64,000 nt of DNA. Source: Tersicoccus phoenicis. Its GTDB lineage: Bacteria > Actinomycetota > Actinomycetes > Actinomycetales > Micrococcaceae. Under the pieces are notes generated by a model. It saw only the letters and a list, made by a program, of their open reading frames with translations. It ran no database searches and was not told the DNA's origin. The translations under genes were made by a program, and so were the position numbers. Below, in pieces: positions 8,277 to 15,253 of this stretch. The first letter of the stretch is position 1. Every line of letters begins with the position of its first letter. The stretch lies in the NCBI RefSeq assembly GCF_001968835.1, contig NZ_MRDE01000006.1, positions 55,428-119,427 of the forward strand, in the 5' to 3' direction.

Positions 8277-9209
8277 GTGAGTGCAGCCGGCCGTTACGCC
8301 CCTTCTCCCAGTGGCGACCTGCACATCGGCAATCTGCGGACCGCGCTGCTGGCGTGGATGTTCGCGCGCGGCACCGGCCGGGACTTCCGGATGCGGGTGG
8401 AGGACCTGGACCGGGCTCGGTCCGGCTCCGCCGAGCGGCAGTTGGAGGACCTGGCCGCGATCGGGATCGACTGGGACGGCGACGTCGTCGTCCAGTCGGC
8501 TCGCCGGTCCCGCTATGCCGACGCGCTGGCGTCGTTGCGGAACCGCGGTCTGGTGTACGAGTGCTGGTGCACCCGCCGCGAGATCGCCGAGGCGGCGTCC
8601 GCCCCGCATGCGGCGCCGGGAGCCTATCCGGGCACCTGCCGGAACCTCGATGACGCCGAACGAGCGGCACGGCGGGCCAGAGGACGGCCGCCGGCGTTGC
8701 GACTGCGCGCCGCGGTCGACACCTTCACCGTGCACGACGTCCTCGCCGGGGACTGGACCGGGCTGGTCGACGACGTCGTGCTGGTGCGCAACGACGGGAC
8801 GGTCGCCTACAACTTCGCCGTCGTGCTGGACGACGGTGACCTGGGCGTCGACCAGGTGGTCCGCGGTGACGACCTGCTGTCCTCGGCCCCGCGGCAGGCC
8901 TACCTGGCGACCGTGCTGGGCCTCCAGCCGCCGACGTACGCTCACGTGCCCCTGGTGCTCGGCCCCACGAGTGCGCGGCTGGCCAAGCGCGACGGTGCGG
9001 TGACGCTGCGGGAGCTGACCGCGGCCGGGTTCACCGTCGCCGACGTCGTCGGGATGATCGCCGACTCGCTGGACCTGCCGGGGGTGCGCACCGCCGCCGG
9101 TCTGCTTGCCGCGTTCGACCCGGCCTCCCTTCCCCGCGACCCGTGGACGTTCACCCCCACCCCTCCCCGCAGTTCGAGCTGCGGTCAGGGGAGGGTGCCG
9201 GTGAGGTAG
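8277..9209 (+). CDS. gluQ: GluQ, glutamyl-Q tRNA(Asp) synthetase
   Basis: A class I aminoacyl-tRNA-synthetase-like protein lacking an anticodon-binding domain. It attaches glutamate to queuosine in tRNA(Asp). The 310-residue length fits GluQRS rather than full GluRS. The sequence shows YAPSPSGDLHIGNLRTALLAW (HIGH-type motif, residues 16-19), RVEDLDRAR, a zinc-site arrangement ECWCTRREI...PGTCRNL, YNFAVVLDDGDLGVDQVVRGDDL, and the KMSKS-like LAKRDGAVTL. The start is GTG 8277. The tail after PRDPWTF is low-complexity and overlaps the convergent TetR gene by 25 bp, so the conserved domain probably ends earlier. Confidence 0.9.
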   Translation: MSAAGRYAPSPSGDLHIGNLRTALLAWMFARGTGRDFRMRVEDLDRARSGSAERQLEDLAAIGIDWDGDVVVQSARRSRYADALASLRNRGLVYECWCTRREIAEAASAPHAAPGAYPGTCRNLDDAERAARRARGRPPALRLRAAVDTFTVHDVLAGDWTGLVDDVVLVRNDGTVAYNFAVVLDDGDLGVDQVVRGDDLLSSAPRQAYLATVLGLQPPTYAHVPLVLGPTSARLAKRDGAVTLRELTAAGFTVADVVGMIADSLDLPGVRTAAGLLAAFDPASLPRDPWTFTPTPPRSSSCGQGRVPVR

Positions 9210-9787
9210 CGCTGCAGGTTCGGGGCGATCAGGGCGACGACCTGGTCGTGCGGCGCGGAGGCGAGCGGTTCGAGCCGCAGCACGTACCGCGTCAGGATCA
9301 GTCCGGTGATCTGGCTGGCCACCAGCGATGCCCGTAGCGCCCGCTCGTCGTCGTCGCCCGGCAGATGTTCGACGATGACGGCGAGCGCCCGACGCTGGAT
9401 GAACTGACGCAGCAGGGACACCCCCCAGTCACGGTGCAGGCCCGACCGGAACAGGCCGACCGCGGCCGCACCGGCCGGCGAGTCCCACACGGGCAGCAGG
9501 GTCCCGAGCAGCCGGGCGGCGAGGCCTTCGATCTGCTCGGGGCGCACGGAGCGGACGTACTGGCCGGGGTCGAACGGCGCCTCGACGGCGGCGAGGAAGA
9601 GGGCCTCCTTGCCGCCGAAATGGTGGTTGATCATGGCGGCGTCGACGCCGGCGTCGGCGGCGATGCCCCGGACCGTGGCGCCGTCGAACCCGTCGGACGC
9701 GAACCGGCGGCGCGCCGCCACCAGCAGTTGGGTGCGGGTGTCGTGCCCGGCACCGCGCCGGCCGCGCCGGGAACCCGGGGCCGTCAC
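9185..9787 (-). CDS. TetR-family regulator of the adjacent FAD oxidoreductase
   Basis: A 200-residue TetR protein. The N-terminal HTH reads RTQLLVAARRRFASDGFDGATVRGIAADAGVDAAMINHHF with GGKEALFLAAVEAP after it. The rest is a helical ligand-binding domain (GLFRSGLHRDWGVSLLRQFI, SQITGLILTRYVLR). Its ATG overlaps the stop of the FAD monooxygenase gene (ATGA, 9784-9787), so it is translated from the same message. A perfect palindrome just upstream of the first gene is the likely operator. The pair therefore looks autoregulated, with de-repression by the enzyme's substrate or product. Confidence 0.85.
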   Translation of the reverse strand: MTAPGSRRGRRGAGHDTRTQLLVAARRRFASDGFDGATVRGIAADAGVDAAMINHHFGGKEALFLAAVEAPFDPGQYVRSVRPEQIEGLAARLLGTLLPVWDSPAGAAAVGLFRSGLHRDWGVSLLRQFIQRRALAVIVEHLPGDDDERALRASLVASQITGLILTRYVLRLEPLASAPHDQVVALIAPNLQRYLTGTLP

Positions 9788-11094
9788 CTGGCGGGTGCGG
9801 CCGGCCGAGCCGGGCGCCGCGCGAAGGCCGGGGCATGCTCGGGCCGCGGCCCGAGCGCGATCAGCCGCGCCGGCAGACCGGAGAAGCCGGGCACGTGGCG
9901 GGCGAGAAACAGCAGCCCGGCCGGTGGCGTGGCGCGCTCGCCCTGGACGGCGGGGCCGAAGATCAGCGCCTGGAGGACTCGTTGCACGGCCTGGACGATC
10001 ACCGTGGGCGGATAGCGGCGTCGCTGCACCGCGGCCAGATCACGTGCGGTCACCGTGCCGGACCGCAATGGAGCCGCGAGCCGGGCAGCGGCAGCCACGG
10101 CGTCCTGCACGGCCAGGTTGATGCCGACGCCGCCGGCCGGGGACATGGCGTGGGCGGCGTCGCCGATCAGCAGCAGGCCGGGGCGGTACCAGCGGCGCAG
10201 CCGGTTGAGCTTGACGTCGAGCAGGTGCACGTCGTCCATCGACCCGATCGCGTCCACCCGGTCCGCCAGGTCCGGCCGCATCCGGGCGACCCGGTCCCGG
10301 AACCGTTCGATGCCCTCGTCCCGCAGCCGCGCGTCGGCGCCCTTCTCCCGGAAGTAGGCGATCTGGAAGAACCTGTTCCGGACCAGCGAGAGCATGATCT
10401 CGCCCTGCCCGAACACCGGCATCAGGGACGAACGCTGCCGTTCGCCCTCGTGCCGCGGCAACCGGAACCACCAGGTGTCGAACGGGACGAAGAACTCCTT
10501 CGGGACCAGCCCGGCCTGCTGACGGGCCAGCGAACCGCGTCCGTCGCAGGCCACGGTCAGCGGCGCCGTCAGCCGTCGTCGCGCCCCGGTGGCGTGGTCG
10601 ACGTACTCGACGCCGGTGCAGGTGCCGCGGTCCGTGAGCAGGCGCGTCATCTCGGCCTGCATCCGGATCTCGAACGTGGGCTCCGCCCTGGCCTGGTCGA
10701 CGAGGAAGTCGAGCAGGTCCCACTGCGGGATCATCGCGATGTAGTCGTACGGCGGTCGCAGCCGACCGAAGTCGGCCAAGGTCACCGTCGTCCCCCTGCC
10801 CAGCGGGAGTTCGACGTTGCCGAGCCGGTCCTGTGGCAGCGCGGCGAAGGCGGCGCCGAGACCGAGCTCGTCCATCAGCCGGATGGTCGAGGCGTGCACG
10901 GTGTCCCCGCGGAAGTCCCGCAGGAAGTCGCGGTGCTTCTCCAACACGGTGACCTTCACGCCGGCGCGGGCCAGGATCAGGGCGAGCATGACGCCGGCCG
11001 GTCCCCCGCCGACGATGACGCAGTCGCGCTGCTCGGTGGGGACCGTGTCGGTCTCGGCACCGACGCCGGTACCCGCTGTGTCGTGGGTGGACAT
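9784..11094 (-). CDS. FAD-dependent monooxygenase (PHBH fold)
   Basis: A 436-residue flavin monooxygenase of the p-hydroxybenzoate-hydroxylase/UbiH class. It has the dinucleotide fold DCVIVGGGPAGVMLALILARAGVKVTVLEKH near residue 25-50, RGDTVHASTIRLMDELGL, the DG-type motif VACDGRGSLARQQAG and the second FAD motif LLLIGDAAHAMSPAGGVGINLAVQDA. Related actinobacterial proteins hydroxylate aromatic or antibiotic-like compounds; the true substrate is unknown. The start ATG 11094 has GAGGAG five bases upstream. It is first in a two-gene operon with its TetR regulator. Confidence 0.88.
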   Translation of the reverse strand: MSTHDTAGTGVGAETDTVPTEQRDCVIVGGGPAGVMLALILARAGVKVTVLEKHRDFLRDFRGDTVHASTIRLMDELGLGAAFAALPQDRLGNVELPLGRGTTVTLADFGRLRPPYDYIAMIPQWDLLDFLVDQARAEPTFEIRMQAEMTRLLTDRGTCTGVEYVDHATGARRRLTAPLTVACDGRGSLARQQAGLVPKEFFVPFDTWWFRLPRHEGERQRSSLMPVFGQGEIMLSLVRNRFFQIAYFREKGADARLRDEGIERFRDRVARMRPDLADRVDAIGSMDDVHLLDVKLNRLRRWYRPGLLLIGDAAHAMSPAGGVGINLAVQDAVAAAARLAAPLRSGTVTARDLAAVQRRRYPPTVIVQAVQRVLQALIFGPAVQGERATPPAGLLFLARHVPGFSGLPARLIALGPRPEHAPAFARRPARPAAPAR

Positions 11095-11112
11095 GACGGC
11101 TCCTCGTCGCGG

Positions 11113-11134
11113 CAATTCAACGCTTGTTGAATTG
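11113..11134. promoter_or_regulatory. Perfect palindromic operator for the TetR/monooxygenase operon
   Basis: CAATTCAAC (11113-11121) and GTTGAATTG (11126-11134) form a perfect 9-bp inverted repeat around four bases, 19 bp upstream of the monooxygenase ATG. The position, symmetry and AT-richness in a very GC-rich context are typical of a TetR operator. Confidence 0.75.
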
Positions 11135-11231
11135 AGGTTACGCCGCGGTGGCCACCGTGAAAAGGTGCCCCAGCCGTCCGAGTGAGCAGACCCGTCCGAA
11201 TAGACAGACCCGGACGCACAGACCCCGGCCG

Positions 11232-11272
11232 CACCGATCGCCCGGAAGCCGGCGGCTTCCGGGCGATCGGTG
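11232..11272 (-). terminator. Long hairpin ending the DUF3618/holin operon
   Basis: A perfect 19-bp stem, CACCGATCGCCCGGAAGCC (11232-11250) against 11254-11272, with a 3-base loop. It lies 30 bp past the stop of the leftward DUF3618 gene. It is the strongest hairpin in the window by arm length and also insulates the monooxygenase promoter. Confidence 0.8.
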
Positions 11273-11301
11273 TGCGTTCGTCCGCATGGCGGACGGGTTG
11301 C

Positions 11302-11973
11302 TCAGCTCCGGGCGGAGTTCTTGACCTGCTGGGCTGCCTGCTGGGACTCGCCCTTGAGGTCCTGCGCGTGGTCCTGGCCCTCGCTCTTGACGTGTTCGGC
11401 GCCGGACGTGACGGAGTCCTTGACGGAACTGGCGGCGTCCTGCGCGTCGGACTTCAGGTTCTCGCCCATCTCGCCGGCCGCGTTCTTGGCCTGGTCGAGA
11501 ACGGGTCCCGCGTGGTCCTTGAGTGAGGTCGCGGCCTGCTGTTCCGCCCGACTGGTGGAGATCAGGGACCCGACCAGCCAGCCGGCGCCCAGCGCGATCA
11601 GGCCGACCGCGAGTGGGTTGCCCTGGGCGCTGCGCCGGACCTGAGCCGGGGCTCCGCGAACCGCGTCACCGGCCTCGCGGACCCTGTCCCCGGCCTCGTC
11701 GGTGAAGTCCGAGATGCGGCCGCCCACCTGGTGGGCGGCATCTCCGGCCCTGTCCTTCGCGCCACCCAGGCCGCCCTGGCTGTGACCCCTCGCGTCGGGG
11801 GTGCCCATCACCGAGTGGCGGACGCCGGTCAGCCGATCCCGGATCCGATCGGTCTGCCGACCGACGGCCTTGGTAGGGCTGACCTTCTCGGCCAGCGCGT
11901 CGACGTCCTGCCCCAGTTCGACCTGGGTGCGCTCGATGTCGGCGCGGATCTCGTCGGGATTACTGCTGCTCAT
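11302..11973 (-). CDS. DUF3618 membrane-associated protein
   Basis: A 223-residue protein. Its N-terminal segment DEIRADIERTQVELGQDVDALAEKV matches the DUF3618 family. A long polar, helix-forming middle part (GAKDRAGDAAHQVGGRISDF) precedes one hydrophobic segment (PLAVGLIALGAGWLVGSLI, about residues 119-137). The tail is Ala/Gln/Lys/Asp-rich with 11-mer-like heptads resembling LEA proteins (SDAQDAASSVKDSVTSGAEH). The family is found beside holin-like membrane proteins in actinobacteria, with suspected stress or envelope roles. It is the last gene of a three-gene operon, with its ATG overlapping the holin-like stop. Confidence 0.8.
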   Translation of the reverse strand: MSSSNPDEIRADIERTQVELGQDVDALAEKVSPTKAVGRQTDRIRDRLTGVRHSVMGTPDARGHSQGGLGGAKDRAGDAAHQVGGRISDFTDEAGDRVREAGDAVRGAPAQVRRSAQGNPLAVGLIALGAGWLVGSLISTSRAEQQAATSLKDHAGPVLDQAKNAAGEMGENLKSDAQDAASSVKDSVTSGAEHVKSEGQDHAQDLKGESQQAAQQVKNSARS

Positions 11974-12455
11974 CGGGTCTCCTTGTGGGGGTGCAGGTTC
12001 TCAGGGATCTCCTGAACGGTCTCCTGGGTCTGCGGCAGACCCTTGATCTTGTCGAGTTGCTTCTTGCCCTGCTGGGCGAGGATGGCGGCGATGATGGCCC
12101 AGATCACCGCGACGATCAGGGCGGCCCATCCCAGGTCCATCACCTCTCCCAGGGCCCACATCAGGGCCATGGACAGGAACATCAACAGGAAGAAGCCGCC
12201 GACCGCCGCTCCGGCGAGGAAGCCGATGCCGCGGCCCGCCTGCTTGGCGGAGGCGGTGGCCTCCACCTTGGCGAGCTGGATCTCCTGACGGACGAGCGTG
12301 GACAGGTTGCCGGCGAGGTGGCTGAACATCTCGCCCACGGACTCGGTCCGAGCTCGTTGCTCCGCTTCCGGTTCCGGTGCGGCCGACGATCCTCCTGCCG
12401 AGGGTGGCTGGTGCATTACTCCGGACCGATTCCAGTCCTCGGGTGTCGAGCTCAT
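11970..12455 (-). CDS. Phage holin family (Phage_holin_3_6-like) membrane protein
   Basis: A 161-residue protein with a polar N-terminus (to about residue 40), an amphipathic helix SVGEMFSHLAGNLSTLVRQE followed by IQLAKVEATASAKQAG, and two transmembrane helices (GIGFLAGAAVGGFFLLMFLS and LGWAALIVAVIWAIIAAILA) joined by a short loop. The charged C-terminus is KKQLDKIKGLPQT. This matches the actinobacterial putative superfamily III holin-X proteins, which are chromosomal and not obviously phage lysis factors. It is translationally coupled on both sides by 4-bp overlaps, so its product probably works with the DUF3618 protein and the LEA-like protein. Confidence 0.8.
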   Translation of the reverse strand: MSSTPEDWNRSGVMHQPPSAGGSSAAPEPEAEQRARTESVGEMFSHLAGNLSTLVRQEIQLAKVEATASAKQAGRGIGFLAGAAVGGFFLLMFLSMALMWALGEVMDLGWAALIVAVIWAIIAAILAQQGKKQLDKIKGLPQTQETVQEIPENLHPHKETR

Positions 12456-13120
12456 GCTCGGGCCTCCGGCACGGTGATACCGGCACCATCCTCGGGGTAG
12501 GCCGTTCCGGGGACCCGGTCGACACGCGTCGGATCGGGCGCATAGGTCGGCGGGGCGGGCGGGCGCTGGACACCGGACACCGGTCGCTGGAGGTCCGTCG
12601 ACCGCGTGGGGCCGCCGTCGGAGTGGTCCTTCAACCCGCGGGTCAGTCGACCGGCGACGAGCCCGACGCCGGCGGCGATGGCGAGGAAGGCCCCGGGACG
12701 CCGAGCCGCGAAGCGACGCACGTCCTGGAGCAGATCCGCCGGCTCCTTGTTCTCCAGCTGGGTCGTGAAGTGTTCGGCACGATCGGCCATCGAGGACAGC
12801 GCACGCGTGACCATGTCCGACTCCGGCTTCTCTCCCCGGGACAACCGGCGGAGGTCTTCGGTGACGGTCCGGGACTGCTGGGCCAGCCGCTGCTGTTGCG
12901 TGGCGGCCTGGGAGCTCGCTTGCTCCTTCGCGGACGAGACGAGCCCCTTCGCCTGGTCGACGGCTTCGTCCTTGACGTTGCCGACCTCCTCCCGCGCGGT
13001 ACCGGCAACGTCCTTCGCGGCCTGGCGCGCGTCGTTCTTCACCTGCTGCGCCTGGTGCTGCGCCGTCTCTCGAGCACTGTCCGTCCGATCGGAGGACGTG
13101 CGATTCGGGTTCTCTGTCAT
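12452..13120 (-). CDS. LEA-like/DUF3618-associated membrane-anchored protein
   Basis: A 222-residue protein, first in the operon with the holin-like and DUF3618 genes. The N-terminal half is a polar Ala/Gln/Lys/Asp helix (QHQAQQVKNDARQAAKDVAG, VDQAKGLVSSAKEQASSQAA) typical of LEA-like stress proteins. It is followed by LRRLSRGEKPESDMVTRALSSMADRAEHF and then an Arg-rich start of a hydrophobic segment, RRPGAFLAIAAGVGLVAGRL, near residue 150. The tail is Pro-rich. The ribosome site GGAAGGAT precedes ATG 13120 and decides the start. No enzymatic motif is seen; an envelope-stress role is inferred from context. Confidence 0.7.
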   Translation of the reverse strand: MTENPNRTSSDRTDSARETAQHQAQQVKNDARQAAKDVAGTAREEVGNVKDEAVDQAKGLVSSAKEQASSQAATQQQRLAQQSRTVTEDLRRLSRGEKPESDMVTRALSSMADRAEHFTTQLENKEPADLLQDVRRFAARRPGAFLAIAAGVGLVAGRLTRGLKDHSDGGPTRSTDLQRPVSGVQRPPAPPTYAPDPTRVDRVPGTAYPEDGAGITVPEARA

Positions 13121-13224
13121 GAGGATCCTTCCGGTTCCAGCCGGCACCGACGTGTGCCGGCGAGGCCTTAGATCCTCAATGGTAAGCGAACTGACGATCG
13201 GCGGGCAACACGATGACGTGGGGG

Positions 13225-13677
13225 TCAGTTCCCGCTGTCCCCCACCCGGACCTCGACGTCGTTCGCGACGGGGGTGCCGTGCTCCACCGTCCGGGAGACG
13301 GTGCAGTTCTTGTCGTGGGAGAGGGCGACCAGTCGGTCCACCATCCCCGCGGCCTGCCGCCCGGCGTCGTCGTCGTCGAAGGCGAGACGGAAGGACAGCC
13401 GCAGATCCTCCACGCGGCTGGCGCCGTCCTCGACCACTTTCCGGCCGGTGGCCTCGACCCGGAACTCCGTCGGCTCGGTGCGGCGGGAGGTGACGGTGTC
13501 GACGTCGATGGCGGAGCAGCCGGCGATGGCCGCGAGCAGCAGTTCCACCGGGGACAGCAGGTCCTCGGCGCGACCGAAAGTGACGGCCGCGCCGGTGGCG
13601 TTGCGCGCGGTGTAGCGGCCGGTGGCGTCGCGGGTGAGGTCGATGGAGCGCAGGGCGGGGTCTGGGGTCTCGGTCAT
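13225..13677 (-). CDS. OsmC-family peroxide/osmotic stress protein
   Basis: A 150-residue OsmC/Ohr-superfamily protein. Key segments are VTFGRAEDLLSPVELLLAAIAGCSAIDV (first active Cys at about residue 68), FRVEATGRKV, LRLSFRLAFDDDD and ALSHDKNCTVSRTVEHGTPV (second active Cys). Members reduce organic hydroperoxides through the Cys pair. The spacing and the DKNCTVSRT tail fit the OsmC subgroup more than Ohr. It is divergent from the APC permease with only about 50 bp between starts. Confidence 0.88.
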   Translation of the reverse strand: MTETPDPALRSIDLTRDATGRYTARNATGAAVTFGRAEDLLSPVELLLAAIAGCSAIDVDTVTSRRTEPTEFRVEATGRKVVEDGASRVEDLRLSFRLAFDDDDAGRQAAGMVDRLVALSHDKNCTVSRTVEHGTPVANDVEVRVGDSGN

Positions 13678-13728
13678 GGCCCCATCATGGCACCGGAGCA
13701 CAATGGCTGTAGTCGACGGAGGAGCATC

Positions 13729-15105
13729 ATGGACACGCACGGAGCGACCACCACCGCGGGGCCGGGCTCGCTCAAGCGTTCCCTCACCCTCGGCCAGCTC
13801 GTCTTCTTCGGTCTGGTGTTCATCGGGCCGGCCGCGGCGGTCGGCATCTTCGGCACCCTCGACGCGCGCTCCGGGGGCGCCGTGGCCAGTGTCTACCTGA
13901 TCGCGACGCTGGTGATGGCGTTCACCGCGGCGAGTTACATGCGGATGTCCCGCGAGATCCCGCGAGCCGGGTCCGTCTTCGCCTACGCCACCGCCGGGAT
14001 CGGACCACGCGCGGGGTACGTCGCCGGCTGGATGATCCTGCTCGACTATCTGCTCATCCCGTCCGTGGCGTACATGTTCACCGGCATCGCGCTGAACTCC
14101 TTGTTTCCCACCGTCCCGGTGTGGGTGTTCGTCGTCGTCGCCGTCCTCGGCACGACCGCGGTGAACCTGGCCGGGGTGCGGGTCGCTTCCCGCGTCTCGA
14201 CCGTCGTCGTGCTGCTCGAACTCGCCGTGCTCGCCGTCGTACTGATCTACGGCGTCGCGGTGCTCGCCGCCCAGGGCCCCACCCGTCCGTGGTTGAGCCC
14301 CTTCACCGGCGTCGACGGTTTTGCGCTGGCCGCCGTGATGGGCGCCGTCTCGGTCGCGGTGCTGTCCTTCCTCGGCTTCGACGCCCTGGCGACCTTCGCC
14401 GAGGAGACGCGCGGCTCGTCGCGGTTGGTCGGTCGGGCAACCCTGCTGTGCCTGGTCGTCGCGGGCGTCCTGTTCGTGGCCCAGACGTGGGTCGGGGCGC
14501 TGCTCTCGCCGACGACTCCGGCGGAGCTCGCCGCCGATCCGGCGCAGCAGGGTGCCGCCTACTACACGGCGGTCGAGACCGGTATCGGCGCCTGGCTGCA
14601 GTGGCTGCTGGCCCTGGCGAAGGCGGCCGGCGCCGCGTTCGCCGCCATGGTCGGGCAGAGCGCGGGCAGCCGCATCATCATGGACATGGCCCGCGACCGG
14701 CGACTGCCGCACGGCCTGGCCGTGATCTCCGGGCGCACCGGAGCGCCCGTGCGGTCCATCCTGCTCGCGGCGGTGGGCAACGTGATCGTCGCGGTGTGGG
14801 CGGCCACCCGCGCCGACGGACTGGACATCCTCAGCTCCACGGTCAACGTCGGAGCGCTCACGGCGTTCATCCTGCTGCACCTGGCCGTGATCGGGTACTG
14901 GCTCATCCGGCGGCGTGCGTCCGAGCCCGGCCGCTGGGTCGCCCACGGCGTGATCCCCGCGGTGGGCGCCGTCCTGCTCGTCCTCGTGCTGGTCTCCGCG
15001 AGCGGACCGGCGCTGATCGTCGGGGCGATCTGGCTCGTCATCGGGATCGTTCTCGCCGTCGTCACCCACCGGCGGCGGACCGTTGATACCGGCACCACCG
15101 GCTGA
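13729..15105 (+). CDS. APC-superfamily amino acid permease
   Basis: A 458-residue transporter with about twelve transmembrane helices. It opens with LKRSLTLGQLVFFGLVFIGP, the signature of APC-type permeases, then helix 2-3 SYMRMSREIPRAGSVFAYAT. A middle segment FLGFDALATFAEETRGSSRL is the usual loop before helix 7. Members carry amino acids or amines by proton symport or exchange; the substrate is not readable here. ATG 13729 has GGAGGAG seven bases upstream. A 14-bp inverted repeat lies between it and the convergent bkdC gene. Confidence 0.87.
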   Translation: MDTHGATTTAGPGSLKRSLTLGQLVFFGLVFIGPAAAVGIFGTLDARSGGAVASVYLIATLVMAFTAASYMRMSREIPRAGSVFAYATAGIGPRAGYVAGWMILLDYLLIPSVAYMFTGIALNSLFPTVPVWVFVVVAVLGTTAVNLAGVRVASRVSTVVVLLELAVLAVVLIYGVAVLAAQGPTRPWLSPFTGVDGFALAAVMGAVSVAVLSFLGFDALATFAEETRGSSRLVGRATLLCLVVAGVLFVAQTWVGALLSPTTPAELAADPAQQGAAYYTAVETGIGAWLQWLLALAKAAGAAFAAMVGQSAGSRIIMDMARDRRLPHGLAVISGRTGAPVRSILLAAVGNVIVAVWAATRADGLDILSSTVNVGALTAFILLHLAVIGYWLIRRRASEPGRWVAHGVIPAVGAVLLVLVLVSASGPALIVGAIWLVIGIVLAVVTHRRRTVDTGTTG

Positions 15106-15156
15106 CCGCGGCGACCCGGCGAACCGGCCGTGGCCGTGACGACGACCAACACCGAC

Positions 15157-15229
15157 CGCGATGGGGACAGCTACCACCGCTGCGGTAGTACCCTGCACCG
15201 CCTCAGCGTCAGTACCTGTCCCCATCGCG
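15157..15229. terminator. Long-armed inverted repeat between convergent permease and bkdC
   Basis: CGCGATGGGGACAG (15157-15170) pairs perfectly with 15216-15229 across a 45-base loop that itself contains CTACC/GGTAG half-arms. It sits midway between the 3' ends of two convergent genes, which suggests a bidirectional terminator. The long loop is unusual and an IS-remnant or small RNA structure is possible. Confidence 0.45.
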
Positions 15230-15253
15230 CGGGCCGGAAGGTGCGGGGAGCCC

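Noticed and set aside
11970..12455. Holin-family gene as a sign of a prophage
   Set aside because: No other phage gene is nearby and this holin-like family is a common chromosomal neighbour of DUF3618 proteins in actinobacteria.
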